The notes: generated by a model from the letters alone, not told the origin. Numbered from the stretch's first letter, positions 9,147-17,606 are shown. The stretch: 64,000 nucleotides of DNA from Pseudoneobacillus sp052180215 (GCF_052180215.1 NZ_CP197471.1:592001-656000); one strand, 5' to 3'. Made by a program: numbers and translations.

Positions 9147-9509
9147 TTATGAATATGAACCACGTGGGAAACCATTGCTGACTTTTTTCCATTTGACGAC
9201 ATCATAGTTTTCAGTTGCATCAACTTGTACCAATTTACGACCGTTGTCCTCCACTCGGACTTGGAGTGAACCAATATTATCGGCTGCGCCTCTCGGAACA
9301 TTCACCCATTGCCCGATAATGAGATCCCCAACTCTGTTTCCATAGAAAGTCTCAGAAAAATAGTCAGGATCCCTTGATAGACCTATCCAATGGATTTGTA
9401 CAGAACTACCTGCTTCTGTCTGGCGGATATAGTAATTGGCGATGTATTCTCCATGCCTGTTGTAGCCTTTCCAAGTACCTGTTAAGTCATAATTGTGTCT
9501 GTTTGACAT
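9147..9509 (-). CDS. Small beta-rich protein, unknown function
   Basis: The 120-residue product has alternating hydrophobic/polar strands (DLTGTWKGYNRHGEYIANYYIRQ, SVQIHWIGLS, ETFYGNRVGDLIIGQWVNVP). This resembles the small lipocalin-like or avidin-like barrels in which a first strand 'GTW.G' is followed by a 'G.I.G.W..P' strand. No catalytic residue pattern and no signal peptide are seen. I start at the ATG at 9509 because GAAGGTG lies 9 bases upstream. Probably cytosolic; function unknown. Confidence 0.7.
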   Translation of the reverse strand: MSNRHNYDLTGTWKGYNRHGEYIANYYIRQTEAGSSVQIHWIGLSRDPDYFSETFYGNRVGDLIIGQWVNVPRGAADNIGSLQVRVEDNGRKLVQVDATENYDVVKWKKVSNGFPRGSYS

Positions 9510-9694
9510 GCTAAATTCACCTTCTTTCTTGTCCATCTGCTTTATAATATTTCTAGCAGCTATTCATTGATTGGATTGACGACTATATGGATATAAGAAA
9601 ACTGACGGAATGAGATGCTCTTCTACTAAATCCTATTTTCCGCTAAAAGTCTAAACTCCTCGGCAGTCTATAAATCCATTTTTTCAAAAATGCC

Positions 9695-9722
9695 ACAAAA
9701 AAAAGCTATCGAAAAATAGCTT
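9695..9722 (-). terminator. Terminator of citR
   Basis: On the minus strand AAGCTATTTTTCGATAGCTT forms a hairpin followed by TTTTTT. Nothing else is evident in 9510-9783 apart from the short promoter space of the 120-aa gene. Confidence 0.7.
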
Positions 9723-9783
9723 AAGAGTCTTGAAGAAAAGCAGCAAGGTTCTTCTTTTAGTGTAAATTTATACCCTGACACTT

Positions 9784-10662
9784 TTAAATTCGATACCCAG
9801 AAAGAAAGGTTAAAAATTCCTGTTGGATCGAATGTTTATATTTCATAATCGCATAGGTAGACGCTTCCGGTAATTCAAAGGAATAGACAGGGACCTCTAA
9901 TAAACTTCCCTCTAGTAACTCTCTTCGCACCGTTGAGACTGGTAAAAAGGAAACTCCCAAGCCTTCACTAATAAACCTCTTGGATATATGAACCTGTGAG
10001 ACTTTCATCATTCGGGACTTTGGATATTTGTTTCTAATTTTTCTGCACAATCCGTCCCAGTAATCGGGGTGGTTATGTGTAAGAATCATAGTGGTTGTTA
10101 AAAAATCTTCTTCATCAAGCGGTGGAGCACTTTCAGAGTCTTTTCCGTCATGAGGAACAACAAGAATGACTTTATCCTTATAAAGGAGTTCTGTCACCAA
10201 ATCGGGATGAACACTATTTAAACAGGATAACCCCATATCTACTTCATCATTTAATACCGCACTCTCAATATCCTTTGACTCGAGAATTTGAACGGAAATT
10301 TCAACAGTAGGATTTTTCTGTAAATAGGTTTTTAACACATAAGGAAAGATGGTATCGGCTATAAGTGGGGAAATGGCCAAAGATAGCTTATGTGTATAAC
10401 CTTGACTAAAAGATTGCAGGTCTTCCAATCCATGTTGGTAGAGGTCTATTAACTTGTTGGCATGCTCTAAATAGCGCAGTCCTTCTTCTGTTAGTTTGAC
10501 TTTTTTGCCGTCACGAAGAAACAATTTCACGCCTAGTTCTTTTTCTAGTAGTTTAATATGTACGGTCACTGATGGTTGAGAAATATATAAGAGTTCGGCT
10601 GTTTTTCTAAAATTTCCACATTGAGCAGCGGTGATGAAGGTGTGAATCCAACTTAACTCCAT
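9784..10662 (-). CDS. citR: LysR-type regulator CitR
   Basis: The 292-residue protein has an N-terminal winged helix-turn-helix (FRKTAELLYISQPSVTVHIKLLEKELGVKLF, residues about 17-50) and a periplasmic-binding-like effector domain. It is divergent from a CitA-type citrate synthase, the same layout as citR-citA in B. subtilis, where CitR represses citA. The assignment rests mainly on this context plus family membership. The 110-bp intergenic region holds A/T-rich dyads suitable for LysR binding. Confidence 0.88.
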   Translation of the reverse strand: MELSWIHTFITAAQCGNFRKTAELLYISQPSVTVHIKLLEKELGVKLFLRDGKKVKLTEEGLRYLEHANKLIDLYQHGLEDLQSFSQGYTHKLSLAISPLIADTIFPYVLKTYLQKNPTVEISVQILESKDIESAVLNDEVDMGLSCLNSVHPDLVTELLYKDKVILVVPHDGKDSESAPPLDEEDFLTTTMILTHNHPDYWDGLCRKIRNKYPKSRMMKVSQVHISKRFISEGLGVSFLPVSTVRRELLEGSLLEVPVYSFELPEASTYAIMKYKHSIQQEFLTFLSGYRI

Positions 10663-10773
10663 TCTGAAAACCCCTTTGATTAAAAATCTTAATTAATATA
10701 ATTAAAAATAATTAATATTCTTAATACTATCTATCTTATACAATATTAATAACTTAGAAAAGGGGGAATATCC
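10663..10773. promoter_or_regulatory. citR-citA divergent control region
   Basis: This region contains overlapping AATTAATAT/ATATTAATT-type dyads (for example AATTAATATAATT near 10690 and ATAATTAATATTCTTAAT near 10708). The latter fits the loose T-N11-A pattern of LysR sites. AAGGGGGAAT precedes the citA start. Sites are inferred from symmetry only. Confidence 0.55.
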
Positions 10774-11859
10774 ATGATAAACCAAGGATTAAAAGGGATC
10801 GTGGCAGCAGAAACGCTTATTAGTCATATAGACGGGCAGGAAGGGATACTCATTTATAGAGGTTATGATATTTTGGAAATCACCAAGAATCACTCTTTTG
10901 AAGAAACGGCTTATTTATTATGGTATGGCAGATGGCCAAATGAAGGGGAGTTACACCAATTAAAAGAAGAAATGAGCAGCAATCGAATGCTCCAACCGCA
11001 AATGGAACAATTAATCAAAAGCCTTCCGATGGATATGGATTTAATGAGTGTCATCAGAACGTGCATATCAGCTGAAGGAAATCACACCTACCAATGGAAG
11101 CCTACCATCTTTCAAGCAATCAGACTAACCTCTTTGATTCCCACCATTATTGCCTTTAGAAAAAGACTTCTAGAAGGAAAACCATTTGTTTATCCAAGAA
11201 CCGATCTAACTCATGTGGAAAACTATCTCTATATGTTAACTGGTGAAATGCCAAAGCAAGCCCATATTCAGGCGCTCGAAACGTATATGATCCTCACGAT
11301 GGAGCATGGAATGAATGCCTCCACTTTTTCAGCAAGAGTCACCGCTTCAACCGAATCCGATTTGGTTTCCGCGATCACATCTGCAATAGGCACGATGAAG
11401 GGACCACTCCACGGCGGAGCACCATCAGAAGTCATTGAATTATTGGATGAAATTTCAAAAAACGGAGATATCGAAAAGGTCATCCGTGAAAAATTAACCA
11501 TCGGAGAAAGACTCATGGGATTCGGACATAGAATTTATAAAACGAAGGACCCACGTGCCATCTCTTTAAAAACAAAGCTAAAGGAATTTGTCGGAAACGA
11601 TCCTTGGTTGGATCTTGCGATGGAAGTAGAGGATATCGGGATTAAGCTTTTGGAAGAATATAAGCCTGGCCGTGCCCTTTATACAAATGTGGAATTTTAC
11701 GCAGCGGCCATTATGAAGGCTATTCATATGGAACCAGAACTGTTTACGCCAACCTTTACGGCAAGTAGAGTAGTAGGGTGGAGTGCTCATGTGTTGGAGC
11801 AAGCAGAAAACAATGTATTGTTTAGACCGCAGTCCGAATATGTTGGACCTATATTTTAA
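10774..11859 (+). CDS. citA: Citrate synthase CitA
   Basis: The 361-residue enzyme condenses acetyl-CoA and oxaloacetate to citrate. Diagnostic blocks are present: LKGIVAAETLISHIDG at the N-terminus, LETYMILTMEHGMNASTFSARV with the catalytic histidine, GPLHGGAPSEV and ERLMGFGHRIYKTKDPR. The C-terminus SRVVGWSAHVLEQ is typical. Length and sequence agree with B. subtilis CitA, the minor citrate synthase, not the major CitZ. It is divergent from its likely repressor gene citR. A 2-methylcitrate synthase activity cannot be excluded. Confidence 0.95.
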   Translation: MINQGLKGIVAAETLISHIDGQEGILIYRGYDILEITKNHSFEETAYLLWYGRWPNEGELHQLKEEMSSNRMLQPQMEQLIKSLPMDMDLMSVIRTCISAEGNHTYQWKPTIFQAIRLTSLIPTIIAFRKRLLEGKPFVYPRTDLTHVENYLYMLTGEMPKQAHIQALETYMILTMEHGMNASTFSARVTASTESDLVSAITSAIGTMKGPLHGGAPSEVIELLDEISKNGDIEKVIREKLTIGERLMGFGHRIYKTKDPRAISLKTKLKEFVGNDPWLDLAMEVEDIGIKLLEEYKPGRALYTNVEFYAAAIMKAIHMEPELFTPTFTASRVVGWSAHVLEQAENNVLFRPQSEYVGPIF

Positions 11860-11863
11860 CCGT

Positions 11864-11898
11864 AAAAGCATGTGGAGTGAGTTTCCGCATGCTTTTTA
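11864..11898 (+). terminator. Terminator of citA
   Basis: AAAAGCATG pairs with CATGCTTTTT across a GTGG..CCG loop. Confidence 0.8.
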
Positions 11899-11992
11899 AA
11901 TGGAACGAAGGGACAAATGGAGATTCTTCCTATTTTTATGAATATGGTATAATTTACAAATTATTGAATTTCATAGAATGAGGTTAGCAAGA

Positions 11993-12616
11993 ATGAACAA
12001 GAAAGTTTTACTGTCTTTGTTAATTTATTTTGGCACTTATTTATTGTTCGATCTGATCAAGTGGGTGGTGGATTTTAGTAGTTTTACAAGTGCAATGATA
12101 AACTTAATGGTGCCACCGATTGTTTTGATCATCGTTCTTTATTTGTTAAAGGATGAATGTAAAGTAAAGCTGTTTGAGAAGGATAGAGCCTCTGTCGTCA
12201 AATCGCTACTAGTCATTTTGGGTGGCTTCATTATTATCGTACTTGGTCAGAAAATGATCTCTTCTATACCATTAAAAGCCTTAAATCCAGGTGGTTCGAA
12301 TAGTGAAAGTTTGCTAGTTACCCTCCCGATGGTAATCATTGTTCAGGCATTAATAGCCCCTGTCTTAGAGGAGCTTATTTTCAGAAGAGGTATTCAGGGG
12401 ATATTACATAGGAAGTTTAACCCTTTCCTTAGTATTCTCATCACCTCCATCCTCTTTGCTGTTTGGCATATGTCGCTAGCTGGTCTTCTTCAACGATTCT
12501 GGATGTCTTTGATTTTATCTACGTCTTATTATTATACCAATCGGTTAGCTGTACCAATGGTGACCCATATTTTATTGAATTCATTTGTGGGGATAGCCAT
12601 ATTATTGTTGAGTTAA
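11993..12616 (+). CDS. CPBP family intramembrane glutamic endopeptidase
   Basis: The protein of about 207 residues has six or more membrane helices and the CPBP/Abi motifs: motif 1 EELIFRRG (EExxxR), motif 2 FAVWHMS (F/H) and motif 3 HILLNSFVG. These residues form the active site of Rce1-like membrane proteases. In Gram-positive bacteria such proteins process peptides or confer bacteriocin self-immunity. No bacteriocin gene was seen nearby. The start at 11993 is preferred because GAGGTT lies 6 bases before it, overlapping an upstream in-frame ATG. Confidence 0.88.
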   Translation: MNKKVLLSLLIYFGTYLLFDLIKWVVDFSSFTSAMINLMVPPIVLIIVLYLLKDECKVKLFEKDRASVVKSLLVILGGFIIIVLGQKMISSIPLKALNPGGSNSESLLVTLPMVIIVQALIAPVLEELIFRRGIQGILHRKFNPFLSILITSILFAVWHMSLAGLLQRFWMSLILSTSYYYTNRLAVPMVTHILLNSFVGIAILLLS

Positions 12617-12647
12617 GGTAGATGAAGTGAGTTATATATTAAAATTG

Positions 12648-12706
12648 GTGCCAGCACTTCAAGCGAGTTTATCAATAACGCTATGGAAGTGCTGGCCACT
12701 TTTTTT
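12648..12706 (+). terminator. Terminator of the CPBP protease gene
   Basis: TGCCAGCACTTC pairs with GAAGTGCTGGCA (one bulge) and is followed by seven T. Confidence 0.85.
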
Positions 12707-12762
12707 AGAGAGAATAGGGACAGGGGAATATACCAGTGTAAGGGACCTGTCCGAGTACCACG

Positions 12763-13500
12763 CTATCTAAAAATCCGCTTGATTTCAGCACCTAATCCCT
12801 CAAAAATGAAAGATTGAACCACTTCATTATGTTTAAATGTCGTATTATTTTTTATGTTTTTTTCTTCAAAAAGATAGACAGTGACTTCTTTGTTAAATGG
12901 ATTCACAATCCAGTATTCCTCGATACCACAGGACATGTAGAGATCAAGCTTTTTGATCATATCTTTCCTTCGGGTACTTTCAGAAAGTATCTCTACGACA
13001 AGTGAAGGGACACCTTTATAATAATCATGTTCGTTTAACTTTTCCTCCAAATCACAAATGATCATAATATCAGGCTGAACCATATTAATGTTATCTTGTG
13101 TTCTCTTTAGCTCAATATCATATGGAGCAACCATCGGTCTACACTTTTTGCCTTGAAAGAAATTATAAAAGATAACAAATAGCTCTGTTAAAGCAATTTG
13201 GTGAGCTGTTTTTGGAGATGCTAACAAATAGATCTCTCCATCAATGTACTCATATCTTTCTTCGGATTCTCTCTGCAGTTCAAGAAACTCTTCATATGTC
13301 CCCTTTTTACCATCATAGCTATAATCTTGAGCCTTTTCACGAACTTGCTCTGTCCTAGTTGTACTTGTTTCCGTTGCCTCTCTAACAGCAATTAGTTTGG
13401 CGATCTCAGTACCGTTGCGAGTAATAATAATATCCTCTTGTGCAGCAAGCATTAAATATTTTCCAAAATTATTTTGTAATTCGGTGGAATTAATGATCAT
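12763..13500 (-). CDS. Phd-type antitoxin domain fused to a Uma2-family nuclease-fold domain
   Basis: The first 45 residues (MIINSTELQNNFGKYLML..EDIIITRNGTEIAKLI) match the Phd/YefM antitoxin DNA-binding and dimerisation fold. Residues about 65-240 match Uma2 (DUF820), a PD-(D/E)XK-like fold. Its core includes DGEIYLLASP, VAPYDIEL, VQPDIMIICD, PSLVVEILSESTRRKD and EEYWIVNP. The linker is about 20 residues. Uma2 proteins are widespread predicted nucleases without an established biological role. A Phd domain in cis suggests the protein controls its own promoter; palindromic repeats lie just upstream of the start. Confidence 0.85.
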   Translation of the reverse strand: MIINSTELQNNFGKYLMLAAQEDIIITRNGTEIAKLIAVREATETSTTRTEQVREKAQDYSYDGKKGTYEEFLELQRESEERYEYIDGEIYLLASPKTAHQIALTELFVIFYNFFQGKKCRPMVAPYDIELKRTQDNINMVQPDIMIICDLEEKLNEHDYYKGVPSLVVEILSESTRRKDMIKKLDLYMSCGIEEYWIVNPFNKEVTVYLFEEKNIKNNTTFKHNEVVQSFIFEGLGAEIKRIFR

Positions 13501-13517
13501 ATCAAAATCATCCTCTA

Positions 13518-13543
13518 TTAGCTAAATTAGCTATTTTAGCTAA
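13518..13543. promoter_or_regulatory. Triple TTAGCTA operator before the Phd-Uma2 gene
   Basis: Three TTAGCTA(A/T) units start at 13518, 13527 and 13536, a strict 9-bp spacing. TTAGCTAA is a perfect palindrome. The block is 18 bases upstream of the start codon on the minus strand, overlapping where the promoter or leader must lie. It is the expected place for Phd-like autorepression. Confidence 0.6.
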
Positions 13544-13664
13544 CTTTATTTTATAATTACCTAAATCATTAGTCAAATTGGCACACTATCTTTTTTGAAA
13601 ATGTAACAATACCGTCAAAAATCCCCTTTCAGTTGGTGCCTAATTTTACACGGATTATGGTAAT

Positions 13665-13683
13665 GTATTGGCGTAACCAATAC
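13665..13683. promoter_or_regulatory. GTATTGG-N5-CCAATAC palindrome
   Basis: A perfect 7-bp dyad with a 5-base centre lies 35 bases before the next gene. It could be an operator or a short hairpin in the leader. No T run follows, so it is not a terminator. Confidence 0.4.
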
Positions 13684-13718
13684 AGTTTCATTTTAAGAAA
13701 CAGGAGGGGTGAAAAAGA

Positions 13719-14456
13719 ATGAAAAGAAAAGGAACAGATGAAAATGTGATGGAATTTGTACAGACGGCTTCAAACTCTAAAAAATTCCGCCCAGATTACT
13801 CGGTTTCTCAAGAGTTACGAGAGGAAATGGTCAATGAGGTTTTCAGAGATTTTATGAAGTATGCGTTGGATTTGTATTATGAAGATAACATTCCCATTTT
13901 AGAGGAAATTTTAGCTGATCTTCATGTGAGGGAAGAAAAACTTCAGGGGTTAATGCAGAACATATTTTGGTGGCGGCTATTTTATGAATCTCACCAGAAG
14001 AAAGGGACAAGCATTATAGAGGACTATATTACGGAAAACCATCATTGGCTGAGGAAAAAGCCAATTCTCATTTCCTGGTTAAGGGAATGTGATAAGGTGA
14101 TATCTAAATTCTATTTTATAGGATACACATTTAATGAAAGAGTCTTTGTTGCGGTTGATATGCTAGCAGAAGAAACATTAGATGTCATAGTATTTGACCC
14201 ACACGCGACCCCTCCAATAAAAGGAGAAATAGCTTTCGGAACTTTAATCCCTTTAGGAGGCGGACTATTTTTCCCGATTACCGATTTCTATCATTTTGAT
14301 TTTGAAGCCAGGCAAGAAATCGCCAACCACCTACATTACTACTTCGACAAGCACCTAAAAACTTCTCCCATGCATGAAGCCTTCATTTACGTACTTACCG
14401 CAATGCTACAAATAGAAAAAATGGTATCTTTAGAAAATGCATCTTCACAAAAGTAA
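13719..14456 (+). CDS. Unknown 245-residue protein
   Basis: Soluble protein with an acidic, helix-rich first half (residues 1-130) and a mixed second half. The second half contains YFIGYTFNERVFVAVDMLAEETLDVIVFD and a glycine-rich GTLIPLGGGLFFPITDFYHFD segment. No known catalytic motif or membrane segment is seen. AGGAGGGGTG precedes the ATG. It sits between two Uma2 genes, one divergent and one downstream, which may be accessory DNA. I do not recognise the family; the coding character is convincing. Confidence 0.7.
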   Translation: MKRKGTDENVMEFVQTASNSKKFRPDYSVSQELREEMVNEVFRDFMKYALDLYYEDNIPILEEILADLHVREEKLQGLMQNIFWWRLFYESHQKKGTSIIEDYITENHHWLRKKPILISWLRECDKVISKFYFIGYTFNERVFVAVDMLAEETLDVIVFDPHATPPIKGEIAFGTLIPLGGGLFFPITDFYHFDFEARQEIANHLHYYFDKHLKTSPMHEAFIYVLTAMLQIEKMVSLENASSQK

Positions 14457-14547
14457 TTTTCATAGACGTTTAAACATTTTTGAAATTCCTAAAGAAGGAT
14501 GTGCTAAAATGGCATTAAAATCCAGGTGAAAAAGAATTTTTGAGAAT

Positions 14548-14652
14548 GTTAGTAAAAATGCAAATAAATCCGGCTAAAATGGAATTAATAATCGCACGAA
14601 TTACAGAACTAGATTATAAGGAAATTGAAGCTATTAAAAGAAACTTATAATG
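14548..14652 (+). pseudogene. Short ORF or gene remnant (about 34 residues)
   Basis: From ATG 14548 the frame reads MLVKMQINPAKMELIIARIT and ends at a TAA in 14650-14652. The frame is open further upstream to about 14531, where an ATG-led segment (14509) runs into a stop after six codons. This suggests a truncated or frameshifted coding sequence. It has coding-like composition but no convincing ribosome-binding site and no recognised family. Confidence 0.3.
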
Positions 14653-14784
14653 TTGGGTATGGGTTTATTTTCATGCTTCTTTTTTGCGCTTGAAAGTGTT
14701 CTGTAGCAGTAGGTTCAGCCGATAGCAAAAAGGTAGGTGCTAGATGGTAAAATCAAGAAAATATGTTCGGTTAGGAGTGAGGAT

Positions 14785-15354
14785 ATGAGTCTATATCGAA
14801 ATGACCGTATTTCAGTAAAGGAATACATGGAAATACGAGAGAGCAGCGATGAACTCCTAGAGTATATCGATGGGTATGTCTATATCTCCCCTTCACCAAC
14901 GATAAAGCATCAAAGAATTTCGGGTAAATTATTTATGAAATTGGCAAATTTTCTTAAGGGGAAGCATTGTGAAGTATTTCATGCTCCGATTGATATTGAA
15001 TTAAAAAATGAAAAAATGGAAGGGACTAAAATTGTCATTCCGGATCTTAGCATCATATGTGAGAAAACTGGATTTACCGATACTAGATATGTTGGGGTAC
15101 CCGATCTTATCGTAGAAATCCTGAGTCCTTCTAATCAGACCCATGATTTAATTACCAAATTAAATCTCTATATGAATTATGGAGTTAAAGAGTACTGGAT
15201 AGTGAATCCTATGTTAAATTCCATTTCGGTATATGCTTTAAATGAGGAAGCTCTGTATGTTCAGCATGATATGAAAACAGAAATTGGAAGTATTACATCG
15301 AAGTTTTTGCCTGGATTCCGTGTTGATCTTGGTGAGATTTTTCAAGAACAATAA
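14785..15354 (+). CDS. Uma2 family nuclease-fold protein
   Basis: The 189-residue protein is a stand-alone Uma2 domain: ELLEYIDGYVYISPSPTIKHQ, HAPIDIELKN, VIPDLSIICE, PDLIVEILSPSNQTHDL, KEYWIVNP. The acidic residues in PIDIEL, PDLSII and VEIL match the predicted metal-binding core. It is a paralogue of the C-terminal domain of the Phd-Uma2 fusion 1.3 kb away but lacks the antitoxin domain. GGAGTGAGG lies just before the ATG at 14785; upstream in-frame codons look like leader. Confidence 0.88.
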   Translation: MSLYRNDRISVKEYMEIRESSDELLEYIDGYVYISPSPTIKHQRISGKLFMKLANFLKGKHCEVFHAPIDIELKNEKMEGTKIVIPDLSIICEKTGFTDTRYVGVPDLIVEILSPSNQTHDLITKLNLYMNYGVKEYWIVNPMLNSISVYALNEEALYVQHDMKTEIGSITSKFLPGFRVDLGEIFQEQ

Positions 15355-15520
15355 AACAAAGGGCTAGTTTAATTTTTAATTAACAGAATGATGATGGAAA
15401 GCATAATTATTGCTTCTCATTTTTTAAAATTAATAAATAAAATACTCTATCTTCATACTGGATTAATAAAACCGCGATATGATTAAAATAACAATTGAGA
15501 GAACAAGGAGTGTGGTTTAA

Positions 15521-15580
15521 ATGACTACAAAGGTTCTTTTTAATTTTATTTTAATGATGATACATTTCTACATTTTATAG
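15521..15580 (+). CDS. Possible 19-residue hydrophobic peptide
   Basis: AAGGAG lies 10 bases before an ATG that opens a short frame (MTTKVLFNFILMMIHFYIL). The peptide is almost wholly hydrophobic with one lysine near the N-terminus. This is the profile of small membrane peptides and some type I toxins. No antisense RNA promoter or terminator was identified around it. The ribosome-binding site is the main support. Confidence 0.4.
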   Translation: MTTKVLFNFILMMIHFYIL

Positions 15581-15622
15581 GTCGGTAGTTTGGTCGTAAT
15601 AAGCTTGGCTTAAGGAAGCTAT

Positions 15623-15800
15623 CGGACAGAGAATCCGTTATTTACTCAAAACGTCAACATTTCAAGAACCTATCGGACATTGGTTCCGTTATTTGCTTGA
15701 AATTAGCTGAAAATGTGGTTCTAATACCTATATAACGGAACCAGAGTCAGATAAAGCTAATAAAAGGATGCTTTTTTCACAAATAACGGAATTAGGGTCC
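15623..15800. repeat. Family A repeat, copy 3
   Basis: Forward arms GGACAGAGAATCCGTTATT and GGACATTGGTTCCGTTATT are followed by inverted arms ATAACGGAACCAGAGTC and AATAACGGAATTAGGGTCC. Spacing matches the other copies; the third arm has lost its final bases. Confidence 0.85.
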
Positions 15801-15838
15801 TTTAAAAAACTATAATAGCGCATTTCAATAAAGAATAG

Positions 15839-15868
15839 GGGGAAGCCATCGTGATGGCTTCTCCTTTT
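15839..15868. terminator. Stem-loop between convergent genes
   Basis: GGAAGCCATC and GATGGCTTCtCC form a strong stem followed by TTTT on the plus strand. It lies between family A copy 3 and the convergent TetR gene. Confidence 0.55.
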
Positions 15869-15925
15869 ATCATTTCGGAGTGGTGTAATAACAAAGCCTC
15901 TCTTGTCAGCCCCAAAGCCAGGTCC

Positions 15926-16495
15926 TTATAATTCCTTCATCCCTCTAATAAAGGCCGTTATCACGATTTCTACACTTTCGTCCAAATCCAATGTCATTTT
16001 AAAGCCTCCCGTTTGCTCGAGAGCCGCGAATCCATGCAGAATACTGCGCAAGCCTCTAACAGCATGTAAAGCCAAATCTCCTTCTAGTTGAAACGACTGT
16101 AATACCAGAACGACTAAATGGACGATTTTTCCCCCTGCCTCCTGGACTTCGACTTCCTCTGGATCGGGTGCCATTAAGGTTGCTTCGTAAAGACCTGGAT
16201 ACTTTCGCGCAAAATTAATATAGGCTTTGCTTAACGAAAGAAGGGCTTCTGTGCCTGATATTCCAATAGCCGACATCGTTAAATCTTCATATAGTTTTTC
16301 AAGTCCATAGATGGCTAACTTTTTTCTTAATCCTGGCAAGCCATCAAAATGGTTATATAGTGATGGTGGGCGGATATTTAGTTTTTTTGCCAGGTTTGCC
16401 AAGGTAACTTCTTGCATTCCATATTGGTTAGCTAAATCTGATGCAGCTTCTAGTATGGTCGTTAATTCAAGTCCGATTTTAGGTCTGGGTGACAT
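15926..16495 (-). CDS. TetR/AcrR family regulator with WHG-type ligand domain
   Basis: The 189-residue protein has an N-terminal helix-turn-helix (EVTLANLAKKLNIRPPSLYNHFDGLPGL). Its C-terminal domain has the WHG-like pattern found in TetR_C_13 regulators (RGLRSILHGFAALEQTGGF). It begins right after the metallo-hydrolase stop codon and is co-transcribed with it, so it is probably the repressor of this pair. Two identical dyads upstream of the operon are the likely operators. The ATG at 16495 has GGAG 8 bases upstream; an adjacent GTG at 16498 is possible. Confidence 0.9.
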   Translation of the reverse strand: MSPRPKIGLELTTILEAASDLANQYGMQEVTLANLAKKLNIRPPSLYNHFDGLPGLRKKLAIYGLEKLYEDLTMSAIGISGTEALLSLSKAYINFARKYPGLYEATLMAPDPEEVEVQEAGGKIVHLVVLVLQSFQLEGDLALHAVRGLRSILHGFAALEQTGGFKMTLDLDESVEIVITAFIRGMKEL

Positions 16496-16498
16496 CAC

Positions 16499-17218
16499 TT
16501 ATGCTCCTATTCTTACTTTTTTCTCTAAGTTATCGATTGCCTGTTTCATTGCGGATGCAGGATTTTCTATCATTTCCCCATGGCCAACTGCCAGCAGACT
16601 CGGTTCAAGCTCCGCTAATTTTTTTGCACTCTTCAATGCTGTCATTTTACTCCAAGTACCAAAAGCAGGGAAGGGGAACAACGGTTTTACATCCCCAGCA
16701 ACGGCAATTCCGCCTCTTGTTTGGAAGGCATCACCAGCGATTAATGCCTTTGTTCGTTTATCGAAAAAAGACATGGATCCTGGTGTATGTCCTGGTGACG
16801 CGATCGCAGTCAGGAACCCGATTTGATCACCTTCTTTTAATAAAATAGTTGCTTTGGTTTTTAACTTTTTTGGAACTCCGCCTTTAATGGGAGTTTGGTC
16901 TTCATCCTGATCCAATGTACGGTCGTTATTCATTAAACGGTTATCTCGAACAGAAATATAGACAGGCACGTCTGGCAGGGTATCTTTTAGCAAATCTAAA
17001 GCACCAACATGGTCTTCATGTGCGTGTGTTAAAACTATTTTGGTAATGGGTTTCCCGATAGAATCTGCCGCCTTTAATATCCCCTTGGAACCGAAAGGAA
17101 GAGCAGCATCAATTAAAGTCAATCCATCCTCTTCTTCCACTAAATAGCAATTCACTGGAAAAACGTTAGCCATAAATGTCACTTGATACAAATACCCGTT
17201 TTTAATTACTCTCATCAT
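16499..17218 (-). CDS. MBL-fold metallo-hydrolase
   Basis: The 239-residue protein has the metallo-beta-lactamase zinc motif THAHEDHVGA (HxHxDH), a second histidine in SPGHTPGS, the aspartate in IAGDAF and the last histidine in AVGHGE. It therefore keeps all seven ligands of a dinuclear site. It resembles glyoxalase II-like and lactonase-like hydrolases; the substrate is not known. It is first in a two-gene operon with a TetR regulator, which suggests induction by its substrate or a related toxic compound. Confidence 0.9.
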   Translation of the reverse strand: MMRVIKNGYLYQVTFMANVFPVNCYLVEEEDGLTLIDAALPFGSKGILKAADSIGKPITKIVLTHAHEDHVGALDLLKDTLPDVPVYISVRDNRLMNNDRTLDQDEDQTPIKGGVPKKLKTKATILLKEGDQIGFLTAIASPGHTPGSMSFFDKRTKALIAGDAFQTRGGIAVAGDVKPLFPFPAFGTWSKMTALKSAKKLAELEPSLLAVGHGEMIENPASAMKQAIDNLEKKVRIGA

Positions 17219-17231
17219 CTTATCTCCTTTT

Positions 17232-17272
17232 AACTAATATTGTTAGTTTTATTATAACTAATGGTATTAGTT
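17232..17272. promoter_or_regulatory. Tandem AACTAA-N5-TTAGTT operators
   Basis: Two 17-bp perfect dyads, AACTAATATTGTTAGTT (17232-17248) and AACTAATGGTATTAGTT (17256-17272), are centred 24 bp apart. They lie 13 bases upstream of the metallo-hydrolase start on the minus strand. Their symmetry and position fit binding of the TetR protein encoded in the same operon. Confidence 0.7.
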
Positions 17273-17354
17273 TTAGCAAGCGGTTTTTTCAATTTAGTAA
17301 ATTTCTCACTTTTTACAGCCGAAGGAGGTGATTTTCAATATTTGAAACGCTTTT

Positions 17355-17398
17355 GGTAATAAAACAGCAAGGCACAGCTTGCAGTTTTATTACCTTTT
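17355..17398. repeat. Long isolated stem-loop
   Basis: GGTAATAAAAC pairs with GTTTTATTACC, and inside it GCAAG pairs with CTTGC, giving a nearly perfect 39-base hairpin followed by TTTT. No plus-strand gene ends before it and it lies upstream of both divergent transcripts. It may be a leader terminator, a dispersed hairpin element or an unseen RNA end. Otherwise 17273-17606 shows only A/T-rich promoter-like DNA. Confidence 0.5.
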
Positions 17399-17606
17399 AC
17401 ACGCAAAGCTTCTGATCGACCCCTTGATCTTAAACAGCTTGGTTTATTTTACGAAAAATTCGGAATATATTATTTCGACCATAAATATATTAAGAATAAA
17501 TTATCATGATAAAAAAAAATTATGGCGATAATTAATTTTTATTGTTTGTGAAATTTAGAGATTAAATGAAATGTGTTTGTTTTCGATTAAGGGAGATGTG
17601 TGACAA

